Shown here: one piece after another, positions 24,324 through 32,249 of the stretch
How the letters are laid out: the number at the start of each line of letters is the position of its first letter
Numbering within the stretch: the stretch's first letter is position 1
NCBI GenBank assembly: GCA_021732995.1
Contig: JAKFWA010000022.1
Coordinates: 62,001 to 126,000, forward strand
DNA from: Planctomycetaceae bacterium
GTDB lineage: Bacteria; Planctomycetota; Planctomycetia; Planctomycetales; Planctomycetaceae
Direction: 5' to 3'
Length of the DNA: 64,000 nt
Position numbers and translations under genes: made by a program
Notes under the pieces: model-generated
What the model was told of the DNA's origin: nothing
The model's database searches: none
What the model saw: the letters and a program-made list of their open reading frames with translations, nothing else

Positions 24324-24881
24324 TCGTGAATCCCTTCAGGGGCCTGTCGGTTTGTCTGCTTGTCGATAACCAGCCCGTACTCGTGGAGCTTCAGCGTACG
24401 CACGAGCGCGGGTCGTCGCTTGGAGAAAACACGTCCAGCGTGAGGAGAAGCCTTGGAATACGCGAAGCCGCACACGCTCGCCTGCGGCCGTTGATGTCGC
24501 CCAAGTTCCGAGCGGCCGGTTACAACCTGCAAGCAGACGATCAACGATCGCTGATCTATTTTACTGGCCTCATTAAGGCACATGAATGTCGGCAGGCGCT
24601 ACCAGCTCAACGAGCCCGCGATTTCGCGGCGATGGCGTTCAGACTTTCAGACGCAAGTCAAACTGGCCTGCTTTAGATTTATATAGCGGGTGCAATGAAG
24701 ATTTCAGCAGCCCCGACGTGGGCGAGTAGACAAGGCGACAAAAGTAGCGGCGTGCGCCGGAGCAAGTTTCAAAGACGGACCATAGGGATCGTACAGAATC
24801 CATTCGGCTACGCAGACTCAGATACCACGCATGGATGATCTGCGCAAGCATGCGTTTGGATCGCGGAGCGATCAGCGACCA
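24324..24881. other. Intergenic region with no supported gene
   Basis: These 558 bp lie upstream of the GSDH/RTX gene and downstream of the DUF1552 gene. Frames up to 116 codons exist on both strands, but they overlap one another and none has a recognisable motif or a start signal. The promoter of the RTX gene is presumably at the left end. Confidence 0.4.
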
Positions 24882-26222
24882 TCAGCCGTTCAAGCCTTGC
24901 AAGGCACCCGTACTGTCGCCGAGTTGGGATTGTTTGACGTCCATGCGATCCAGCAGTGAGAGCCACAGGTTGCTGATGGGCGTCTCTTTGGCGTACTTGA
25001 TGTGGCGGCCCATCTTGAGTGTGCCGCAGCCGCCACCGGCCAGGAGGACAGGCAGGTCGTCGTGGTTGTGAGCGTTGCCGTCTGAGTTTCCGCTGCCGTA
25101 CGCGATCATGCAGTGATCCAGCAGCGTGCCGTCGGCTTCGGGGATCGAATCCAGCTTGGTCAGAAGGTAGGCCAGTTGCTTCACATGGAAGGTATTGATG
25201 TCGCGGATCTTTTCCTTCTTCTTGGCGTCGTTGCCGTGGTGCGACAAGTCGTGATGTCCTTCGGGCACGTTGATGAACGGGTAAGGCTTGTTGCTGCCTT
25301 CAGTGGCCAACACGAACGTGCAAACACGAGTCACGTCCGCCTGGAAGCCCAGCACCATCAAGTCGCTCAGCAGTTGCAGGTGCTCTTCGTAGCTCGCCGG
25401 GACCCCGGTTGGAGCCGGTCGATCGGGAGTCTTCACTGGCGGCAGCTTTGCCGCGCGCTCCATGCGTTGTTCAATGTCCCGGATCGATGAAAAATATTCG
25501 TCGAGCTTGCGGCTGTCGGCCTTACCGATCTTGCCGTTGAGGTCCTTCGCATCGTCACGTACGAAGTCGAGTATACTCCTGCGTTGAGCGTCCCGCTTCG
25601 CGGTTTCGGCAGTGCTGCTGGACGAGAAGAGTCGTTCAAAGACCAGCTTGGGATTCACCAGCTTCGGCAGCGGTTGCGTGGCTGACTTCCAAGACATCGT
25701 GGCCGAATACACACAGCTATAGCCCGAGTCACAGTTGCCGGCCATCGCCAGGTCTTCGCCACCGATTTCCAGTGACGCCAGACGCGTGCGATCACCGACG
25801 CGCGACGCTGCTACCTGGTCGACGGACACGCCGTTGCGGATATCAGTACCATCGGTCTTACGCGGATGAGCACCCGTCAGGAACGAGGCCAACGCTCGAG
25901 CATGGTCACCGCCGCCGTCACCGTGAGCTCGAGCACCGTCCGCCGTCAGACCCGTCAACACGCTGAACTTCTTCTGCAGCGGAGCCAGCGGTTGCAGGAT
26001 GTGCTTGAGGTCGAAGTTCTCGCCTTCTTTATCGGGCGTCCAGTCCGCCATGTTCTTGCCGTTCGGGACGTACAGCAACGCCATGCGATTCGGCACCGCC
26101 CGCTCAGGGTTACCTGTCTCAGTCCACGCCATCAGCGGACCCATCGCTTCCAGCCACGGCAAGGCCAGCGACGTACCAAGACCACGGAGCACAGTGCGAC
26201 GAGACAGTTGCTGCGAGAACAT
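24882..26222 (-). CDS. DUF1552 exported protein
   Basis: The protein has 446 aa from the ATG at 26222; the frame extends further but the next 17 codons lack sense as a signal. The N-terminus MFSQQLSRRTVLRGLGTSL has a Tat-like twin-arginine motif and hydrophobic stretch. Body motifs include LLYVPNGKN, LTGAHPRKTDG, IENGVSV-type GVSVDQVAA, DAKDLNGKI and the C-terminal MIAYGSGNSDGNAHNHDDLP, typical of DUF1552. The family is abundant in planctomycetes and usually sits next to a DUF1592-type cytochrome gene. The only such gene here is 6 kb away at 32250. Biochemical function is not established; fold relatives include alkaline-phosphatase-like proteins. Confidence 0.9.
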   Translation of the reverse strand: MFSQQLSRRTVLRGLGTSLALPWLEAMGPLMAWTETGNPERAVPNRMALLYVPNGKNMADWTPDKEGENFDLKHILQPLAPLQKKFSVLTGLTADGARAHGDGGGDHARALASFLTGAHPRKTDGTDIRNGVSVDQVAASRVGDRTRLASLEIGGEDLAMAGNCDSGYSCVYSATMSWKSATQPLPKLVNPKLVFERLFSSSSTAETAKRDAQRRSILDFVRDDAKDLNGKIGKADSRKLDEYFSSIRDIEQRMERAAKLPPVKTPDRPAPTGVPASYEEHLQLLSDLMVLGFQADVTRVCTFVLATEGSNKPYPFINVPEGHHDLSHHGNDAKKKEKIRDINTFHVKQLAYLLTKLDSIPEADGTLLDHCMIAYGSGNSDGNAHNHDDLPVLLAGGGCGTLKMGRHIKYAKETPISNLWLSLLDRMDVKQSQLGDSTGALQGLNG

Positions 26223-26435
26223 GGAGGGGCCTCTTCGGGAAGGCGGGAGTCGGCAGGAATGTATTGTCGTCACGACCCGCAGAGTTTGCGAGACCGCTTG
26301 ACGCTTCGAGGGCGAGAAACGCTAACAGCTCTGTCGGCCAGAACCCAAGTTACTTCGAGCCGAACCGCTGAAAAGGTCAAAAACGCTTCTGGGACTATGC
26401 CCGATGTTCTGACGCTGATTGCAGCCATGTGCGGC

Positions 26436-26487
26436 GACCGAAGGTCTCCAGCGCCGCGGCGCTCTTTCATTCGGGAGACCTACGGTC
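26436..26487. repeat. Palindromic intergenic repeat
   Basis: GACCGAAGGTCTCC (26436-26449) pairs with GGAGACCTACGGTC (26474-26487) with one A-A mismatch, enclosing a loop that contains GCGCCGCGGCGC, itself a palindrome. A further GGTCGGAGACCGG palindrome follows at about 26501. The element lies in the 396-bp gap between the divergent DUF1552 gene and the small membrane protein. Confidence 0.7.
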
Positions 26488-26618
26488 GGGGCCAGTGGCT
26501 CGGTCGGAGACCGGCCACAATGGAGACTGCCAAGCCCACTACCACTTGCTTACCACATCCAGGCTGTGAACAATCGCGGGCAATCTTGAGGCAGATTCAC
26601 GCAAACTACAATCCGAGT

Positions 26619-26975
26619 ATGGCTGCCATGGGCACATCAACAACGCTCAGGAAGCTCGTTTTGACGGCGATGCTCTGCATTGGATACGTGACGTCGACGC
26701 ACTCACAAGAATCTGTCATTGAAGAACGCGGCCCGAGCTGGTTCATTGATCTCGGATTGCATCGCCGCGTCGGTTTTGATGAATCCATCGTGTTTATTGG
26801 GGAAAAGGTCGGCCCTGGAACGTCAACCACCACCATCTCCTACGGCTACGGTTTCGTTCGAGTACAGTGCTCGGCGCTGACCTTGATTTCAATTCCGGGT
26901 GGAATCCTGATCCTCGGCGGCCTCGCTATTTATGTGATCGTTTCCCGCAGCCGCGCAGAGCGGACGACTCGTTGA
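26619..26975 (+). CDS. Small exported/membrane protein, paralogue of the protein at 10383
   Basis: The protein has 118 aa. It starts MAAMGTSTTLRKLVLTAMLC, a signal-like helix, and ends with a membrane helix (LISIPGGILILGGLAIYVIV) and a basic tail (SRSRAERTTR). The middle contains GPSWFIDLGLHRRVGFDES. The longer frame running in from 25866 is an antisense shadow of the DUF1552 gene, so this internal ATG is chosen because it matches the start of the paralogue. The first 15 residues are nearly identical between the two; the middles diverge. Function is unknown. It is convergent with truD, separated by 79 bp. Confidence 0.65.
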   Translation: MAAMGTSTTLRKLVLTAMLCIGYVTSTHSQESVIEERGPSWFIDLGLHRRVGFDESIVFIGEKVGPGTSTTTISYGYGFVRVQCSALTLISIPGGILILGGLAIYVIVSRSRAERTTR

Positions 26976-27054
26976 GGGCGTCGTGCAAAAGTCGCTGATT
27001 GCTCCCCACTCAAAACGACATCAAGATGTGCGAATTCAAGCCTGATGTTCGGCT

Positions 27055-28104
27055 CTACTGTGGGGACGTTGCTGGCTTCAGGAACTCACGCAATAAGGTC
27101 GTCGCGTACGTGCCGGGGGGCAGAGCGAACTGGAACTGCAAGCCACCCTCGACGGACGTGACGTTCAACTCCTCGGGCCAGAACAACAACGGGCGGCGAG
27201 TTCCGGACGTCAACTTCGAGAAGCGTTCGAACGCTGCTGGAGTCAGGTCGAACGCAGTCAGCACCGCCACTTCGACGGACGCCGGATCACCTTGAGGCTG
27301 CAGCATCTTGGGACCGTACATCGGACCGGTGATCCAGGTTTCACGCTGATCGCAGCGGTGCTGTTCGACAGTGGCGTCCTCAGCAACGAAACATCCGCCA
27401 GAGGCAGCGACCTGCAGGACATCTCCGCAGAAGACCTGCTGAACCTGCCCGGCCACAATGCGACGCCTTACCCATTCGTTGAACAACCGGGACTGCACGG
27501 CCGACAGCGTGAATCGCAACGCATCCGGTTTCAGCCGCCGCGCCAATTCACCGCGCAGCAGCTTGAAGCCGTCATCATCGGATTGATTGGTCGTGCCGAA
27601 ACGCTGTTCACCGAAGTAGTTTGGAACGCCGGTCTGTGCGAGTTCCTGAGCAGTGGCTAGAGCCAAATCCAGCGAATCAGGCGGGACGTCGCGGAGAACA
27701 ATCTGAAACCGATTGCCGCGCAGGTGCCCGGTACGCAGCTTGTTCTTGTGTTGCTTCGCGCTGAGCACCGTAATGCGGTCTGTGTTCAGCACAGCGGGAT
27801 CAGGGCAGTAGCGCGCCGGGAGTGATACGTACTGTCGAGTAATCGCCAGCTTGTCCTTGCGGCCGGCAAACCCGATATCGCCCGATGCGATGTTGAGCAC
27901 TCGCGTCAGATGCTTCACGAGCTCCGGAGTCGTCAGCCCGCGCTTCTCGATGAACAGATAGAGATGCTCGCCCTCGCCGCACGCTTCGTACAGCGGCAGT
28001 TCCTCAACGACGAAGTCTTCAGGGACATCCTTCAAGCTGCCATTGAACCCCGGTGACCGGGTCAGATACGGCAACGGAGCATTCAAATCGTCGGACGTAT
28101 TCAA
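27055..28104 (-). CDS. truD: tRNA pseudouridine synthase D
   Basis: The protein has 349 aa, normal for TruD, which isomerises uridine 13 of tRNA(Glu). The catalytic Asp lies in GFAGRKDKLAITRQY. Other family motifs are the N-terminal FVVEELPLYE, the GNRFQIVLRD strand and PNYFGEQRFG. The TruD insertion domain runs roughly from residue 155 to 300. The gene lies 59 bp downstream of a DUF1501 gene on the same strand and may be read through from it. Confidence 0.93.
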   Translation of the reverse strand: MNTSDDLNAPLPYLTRSPGFNGSLKDVPEDFVVEELPLYEACGEGEHLYLFIEKRGLTTPELVKHLTRVLNIASGDIGFAGRKDKLAITRQYVSLPARYCPDPAVLNTDRITVLSAKQHKNKLRTGHLRGNRFQIVLRDVPPDSLDLALATAQELAQTGVPNYFGEQRFGTTNQSDDDGFKLLRGELARRLKPDALRFTLSAVQSRLFNEWVRRRIVAGQVQQVFCGDVLQVAASGGCFVAEDATVEQHRCDQRETWITGPMYGPKMLQPQGDPASVEVAVLTAFDLTPAAFERFSKLTSGTRRPLLFWPEELNVTSVEGGLQFQFALPPGTYATTLLREFLKPATSPQ

Positions 28105-28163
28105 CGGCGATAGCTCATAAACATTTGGAGGATCTCGGATGAAGGTCTCAGTAATGAGATGAG

Positions 28164-29630
28164 TTAAGCCAGCACCTTCAGGCAGGGCTCGCCTTCGTTG
28201 AGCGTGGCTCGTTCGGGGCGGCCTTTGTAGCGGTAGACGAGGCCCATGTGGTCGAGGCCCATCAGATACAGCAACGTGGCGTGGATGTCATGCACGTGCA
28301 TGCGGTCTTCGACAGCGTGCAGGCCGACTTCGTCAGTACCGCCGATGACCTGACCGCCCTTCGTACCACCGCCCGCCAGCCACATTGTGAAGCCGGTAGC
28401 GTTGTGATCGCGACCATCACCCTTTTCACTCATCGGAGTGCGACCAAATTCGCCGCCCCAGACCACCAGCGTTGAATCCAGCAGGCCACGACGCTTCAGG
28501 TCTCTCAAGAGGCCCGCCACGGGTTTGTCGCTCTGAGCACACATCTCGGTGTGGTTCTTTTCAATATTGGCATGCGCGTCCCACTTGCTGCCCGTGCCGT
28601 GATAAAGCTGCACGAAGCGCACGCCACGTTCAACCAGTCGGCGAGCCAGCAGGCAGTTGCGACCGAAAGTTTCAGTCTTCTTCTCGTCAATGCCGTAGAG
28701 CGACTGAGTCTCCTGCGTCTCTTGCGATAGATCGACGGCCTCGGGAGCGGTGGCCTGCATGTGGAAGGCCAGCTCGTAGCTGGCGATCCGTGCTTCCAAC
28801 TCTGTCTGTTGAGGGCGGCTGAGCGCGTGCCGCTGATTCAGTTCATTCAAGAAGGCCAGCTTGCGCTCCTGCCGATCGGCCGAAACTCCTTGAGGCATTC
28901 CCAAGTTCGCGATGGGCTCAGCACCTGATTGGAGACGCGTGCCTTGATAGACGGCAGGCATGAAGCCTGGTCCCCAATTGCGAGGGCCATTGACGGGGTC
29001 CGAATTGCTATCCGGAATGACGACGAAGGCAGGCAGATTCTGGTTTTCAGTGCCGAGTCCGTAGCTGACCCAGGCTCCGAGCGACGGTCTGCCCGCAACG
29101 AACACTCCGGTATTCATCTGACAGACGCCGCCCGAGTGATTGATGCCGTTTGTCCAGCAGCCGCGTAGCAGGCAGAGATCGTCAGCACATTCAGCGGTGT
29201 GAGGCAGCCAGTCGGAAACCCACATGCCGGACTCGCCGTACTGAGCCCATTTCCGCTTCGGTGCGAGCAGCGGAGCATTGTATTCGCCCATCGGCGTGAT
29301 CACGGGCTTGAAGCTCGAAGGCAGTGGCTGACCTGCTAATCGCGTTAGATCCGGCTTCGGATCGAACGTATCCAGATGTGAAGGTCCACCTTCCATGAAC
29401 AGGAAGATAATGGACTTCGCTCGCGGGAAGAGGTGCCCTCGCGGGGGCGTTGCTTCTGTCTCTGCCCCATGTGCCGCGGCCCATAAATCGCCGCGACCCG
29501 AGTCGTTCAGCAGCGAGGCCAACGCCAGTGCCCCGAAGCCGCCACCGGCTTTCAGCAGCATGTCACGTCGAGTCAGCGAGCTTTCGAAATGAGGTGTGTT
29601 GTGCAGCTGAGCGAGCTTGGAAGAGGGCAT
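28164..29630 (-). CDS. DUF1501 exported protein
   Basis: The protein has 488 aa from the ATG at 29630; the frame upstream (to 29741) crosses a terminator hairpin and is not coding. The N-terminus has a Tat-like SSLTRRDMLLKAGGGFGAL. Motifs typical of DUF1501 are FLFMEGGPSHLDTFDPKP, the GGVCQMNTGVF region, RFVQLYHGTGSKWDAH, and VVWGGEFGRTP followed by GRDHN. DUF1501 proteins are related to the sulfatase/alkaline phosphatase fold and in planctomycetes usually pair with DUF1549/DUF1553 cytochrome-type genes; no such partner is adjacent here. The enzymatic role is not established. Confidence 0.92.
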   Translation of the reverse strand: MPSSKLAQLHNTPHFESSLTRRDMLLKAGGGFGALALASLLNDSGRGDLWAAAHGAETEATPPRGHLFPRAKSIIFLFMEGGPSHLDTFDPKPDLTRLAGQPLPSSFKPVITPMGEYNAPLLAPKRKWAQYGESGMWVSDWLPHTAECADDLCLLRGCWTNGINHSGGVCQMNTGVFVAGRPSLGAWVSYGLGTENQNLPAFVVIPDSNSDPVNGPRNWGPGFMPAVYQGTRLQSGAEPIANLGMPQGVSADRQERKLAFLNELNQRHALSRPQQTELEARIASYELAFHMQATAPEAVDLSQETQETQSLYGIDEKKTETFGRNCLLARRLVERGVRFVQLYHGTGSKWDAHANIEKNHTEMCAQSDKPVAGLLRDLKRRGLLDSTLVVWGGEFGRTPMSEKGDGRDHNATGFTMWLAGGGTKGGQVIGGTDEVGLHAVEDRMHVHDIHATLLYLMGLDHMGLVYRYKGRPERATLNEGEPCLKVLA

Positions 29631-29743
29631 TTCGGACTCTCGTGAAGGAAAAAGGCGACCTGATGCTAGCTCGTCGCCGCACGAGTTGGGAGCGGATTTG
29701 GCGGGAAAGTTGAACGACGCGGCGGTTACCGCAGTCCACAAAA

Positions 29744-29779
29744 AAACTCAGCCGGGCTGAAGGATGCCCGGCTGAGTTT
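29744..29779. terminator. Bidirectional intrinsic terminator
   Basis: AAACTCAGCCGGGC (29744-29757) and GCCCGGCTGAGTTT (29766-29779) form a perfect 14-bp stem with an 8-nt loop. It is flanked on the left by an A run that is a T run on the minus strand. It separates the HTH/receiver gene from the DUF1501 gene, both on the minus strand, so it most likely ends transcription of the former. Confidence 0.85.
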
Positions 29780-29924
29780 GTCTGATGTCAGCTGATATGA
29801 ATAACTCAATCAATCTGCAATAAGTCCACTGATGCAACTCGTTGGTCAGGATGAGCGAAGCCTCACGTCCTTGTAAGACGTCGCCCCTACGTCAAATCCC
29901 CTGGCTATTCCCGACCCAGCTACG

Positions 29925-30497
29925 TTACGAGAGTTGCTTCTTGCGACCAACCAGTGTGCGAATTCGTTCGGCCAGCAGAGCCGAGTCGAATGGCTTACGG
30001 AAGGTTTCATTGAAGATCGTACGATCGAAGCCGACGGCGTTGTCGTCGTCGCTCAGCAGACCGATGAGGATGGTCTCACCGTATTCTGGATTGCGACGCA
30101 GATTCGCGGCGATGAGCAGAGCTTCCTGGCGGCCCATTGCGAAGTCGATGACTACGCAATCGGGATGCAACGATTCCGCCTGAATGCCGGCTTCAAAGCC
30201 ACTCTGAGCGCATTCGATCTTGAAATCATCAATGCCCATCATCTCATTGAGAGATGAGCGGATCGCAGACTCAGCACCAACCAGCAGAATCTTGCCCATG
30301 GCTTCGTCTTCGAGTTCTCCAAGGGGCATACCATGCTCCTTGAGGAACCGAATCAGGTGCTCACGTGGAATCCGCCGATCTTGCGATCCGGGGATGCGGT
30401 AACCACGCAAACGACCAGAGTCGAACCATTTGCTGACTGTGCGGGGTGCTACTTTGCAGATCTTTGCTACCTGTCCAGTAGTGAAGATCGTCTTCAT
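29925..30497 (-). CDS. Excisionase-type HTH fused to a degenerate response-regulator receiver
   Basis: The protein has 190 aa from the ATG at 30497. Residues ~1-60 are a MerR/excisionase-like helix-turn-helix: IFTTGQVAKICKVAPRTVSK, WFDSGRLRGYRIPGSQDRRI. Residues ~70-188 fit a CheY-like receiver: ILLVGAESAIRSSL, the CVVIDFAMG strand with the probable phospho-acceptor Asp, the LLSDDD strand and FRKPF with the conserved Lys. The usual acidic pair at the first strand is replaced by Gly-Ala-Glu, so Mg binding and phosphorylation may be impaired. The domain order (DNA-binding first) is reversed relative to most response regulators. No histidine kinase is adjacent. A single-gene unit ending at the terminator at 29744 is likely. 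Confidence 0.85.
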   Translation of the reverse strand: MKTIFTTGQVAKICKVAPRTVSKWFDSGRLRGYRIPGSQDRRIPREHLIRFLKEHGMPLGELEDEAMGKILLVGAESAIRSSLNEMMGIDDFKIECAQSGFEAGIQAESLHPDCVVIDFAMGRQEALLIAANLRRNPEYGETILIGLLSDDDNAVGFDRTIFNETFRKPFDSALLAERIRTLVGRKKQLS

Positions 30498-31346
30498 CGC
30501 GGGCTCCAATTTTACTTGCTAAGCGAGTTAGTGGGCGGAACCACAAACTGCTCCCCCCTACGATGGCTGGCTCTCCTAGCCGCTGGGTCCATGCATGAGA
30601 GCCACCGTGGTGATGGGTCGGGGTGTCTCCAGTTTCCAAGCCGCACTGCTCCACAATGCGACCGCGTGCCGTTTACATCGGCACTACACAGTTGAGGACT
30701 CTTGTGACTCCGTTTCGCTTCCTCGAGGAAACTCATTTTCCAGGGGTTTGACGGAAGAGGAGTTGATGCCAATCGCCAAATTTGCATCGATCCCGTTGGA
30801 CAGTTTCCTTTCGGTCCAACTTTTCCGCAGACGTGTTGCCGAGGCTCCAAGCCTTCATCCGTGCAATCGGCAGTATGCGACTCTGTGGTCGCCATCCGTC
30901 TGACCAATACTTTCGACCCGATCGGGGCGACGACTTTAGAACGATTAAGTTGCTGTCAAGGTCAGAAACCCGATCGACGGAACATTCCACCCCTTCAGCC
31001 CAGAACAACCCATTTTTCGCTGCGTTTTTCCGTTCTGAGGCATTTCCGATTGAACTCGTCGCACGCATTCCACCACCTATTCCGGTTGGGAACATTTGGT
31101 TCGTCCGTGCGGCTGAGTCAGTATTCCTCGAAACGCGGGTCATGCCGTCACGGAAACCTGATCCGGTCGGGTGAATTCATCGGATTGGGCCGAATTGGGC
31201 AGATATGCAGGTTGTGCGGGCGCCTCGGCCCCTAGACTTGAGCCAATTTCCGGATCTGGGCCTCGTCTCTAAAACTTCTCGTGGCGGAACCATCAAGATC
31301 CGCTTCGCGAAACCGCCCGAACCGTTCGACCATGGAGTAGCTCACT
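30498..31346. other. Long intergenic region with no supported gene
   Basis: This 849-bp gap separates the divergent HTH/receiver gene and larB. Several frames of 100-136 codons overlap on both strands but show no motif or consistent start. Close to the regulator start lies a small imperfect dyad, ACTTGCTAAGCGAGT (about 30514-30528), which could be an autoregulatory site. It is long enough to hide a small RNA, but I see no specific structure. Confidence 0.4.
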
Positions 31347-32129
31347 TTGGATTCTGATTCGTTAAAGAAGATGCTGGAGCAATTGGCTCTCGGAGCCCGC
31401 TCCGTCGACAGCGTGCTCGATCTGGTCACGGCCGAGATCAATGACGTGGCGGAAACTTCCGATGCGTGCGTGGATCTGGACCGCCGTCGCCGCTGTGGCT
31501 TTCCCGAAGTCGTCTACGGTGCAGGCAAGACTCCCGAATCTATCGTGGCCATCTTTCACGAACTGCGATCTGCCGGGCAGGGCTGCCTGGTTACTCGTGT
31601 GAACGCCGAGCAAGCTCAAGCCGTGCAGGCGGCGTTCTCGAACGCTCATTACAATGCGATCGCCCGCACGGTTCGGCTGACAGCCGACAACGCACAAACT
31701 GCAGCCGGTCGAGTTGCGGTCGTCTCGGCCGGAACCAGTGACCGTCCCGTCGCTGAAGAAGCTCTGGAAACTTTGCGCTGGATGAACTGCGGCGCGGAAT
31801 TGATTCAAGATGTCGGTGTGGCTGGACCGCAGCGCCTGCTGCGTCAGTTGGATCGCCTGCAACGCGCCGATGCCTGTGTTGTCGTGGCGGGAATGGAAGG
31901 AGCGCTGGCTTCCGTCGTGGCTGGACATCTGAGCTGCCCGATCTTCGCCGTGCCGACCAGTGTTGGTTACGGAGCCAATCTGGGTGGCTTGGCCGCATTG
32001 CTGTCGATGTTGAATAGCTGCGCTGCGAACGTCGCTGTCGTAAACATTGATGCCGGATTCCGCGCGGGCTATCTCGCGGGCATGGTGGCGCTCAGAATTG
32101 CCCAGGCGAGTCAGCGAGCAAATTCCTGA
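31347..32129 (+). CDS. larB: LarB, pyridinium-3,5-biscarboxylic acid mononucleotide synthase
   Basis: The protein has 260 aa. LarB carboxylates and hydrolyses nicotinic acid adenine dinucleotide in the first step of nickel-pincer nucleotide cofactor synthesis. The C-terminal half has the AIR-carboxylase (PurE-like) core: VAVVSAGTSDRPVAEEA, AELIQDVGVAGPQRLL, CVVVAGMEGALASVVAGH and FAVPTSVGYGANLGGLAALL. The N-terminal part carries GFPEVVYGAGKTPE, also typical. The start appears to be TTG at 31347 with GGAG about 10 bases upstream. No larC or larE is visible nearby, so the pathway would have to be completed elsewhere. Confidence 0.93.
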   Translation: MDSDSLKKMLEQLALGARSVDSVLDLVTAEINDVAETSDACVDLDRRRRCGFPEVVYGAGKTPESIVAIFHELRSAGQGCLVTRVNAEQAQAVQAAFSNAHYNAIARTVRLTADNAQTAAGRVAVVSAGTSDRPVAEEALETLRWMNCGAELIQDVGVAGPQRLLRQLDRLQRADACVVVAGMEGALASVVAGHLSCPIFAVPTSVGYGANLGGLAALLSMLNSCAANVAVVNIDAGFRAGYLAGMVALRIAQASQRANS

Positions 32130-32249
32130 CGCATGAATTCCGACTGAAGTCACCGGCATCAGCTTGCTCGCCCCGTCCTGCCCGTTTAAGACCCGTTTCC
32201 CGCCCGCCTCGAATCCCGCCTTCTCGCCTCCGCGACTGGAGTTTCGCCG

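Noticed and set aside
24326-24676. 116-codon frame in the 24.3-24.9 kb gap
   Set aside because: It overlaps an equally plausible opposite-strand frame of 105 codons, and neither has a motif or a start signal.
25866-26618. Plus-strand frame upstream of the small membrane protein
   Set aside because: Most of it is antisense to the DUF1552 gene; only the part from the internal ATG at 26619 matches the paralogue.
30595-31174. Overlapping 100-136-codon frames in the larB upstream gap
   Set aside because: Several frames on both strands overlap, none with a recognisable domain; treated as non-coding.
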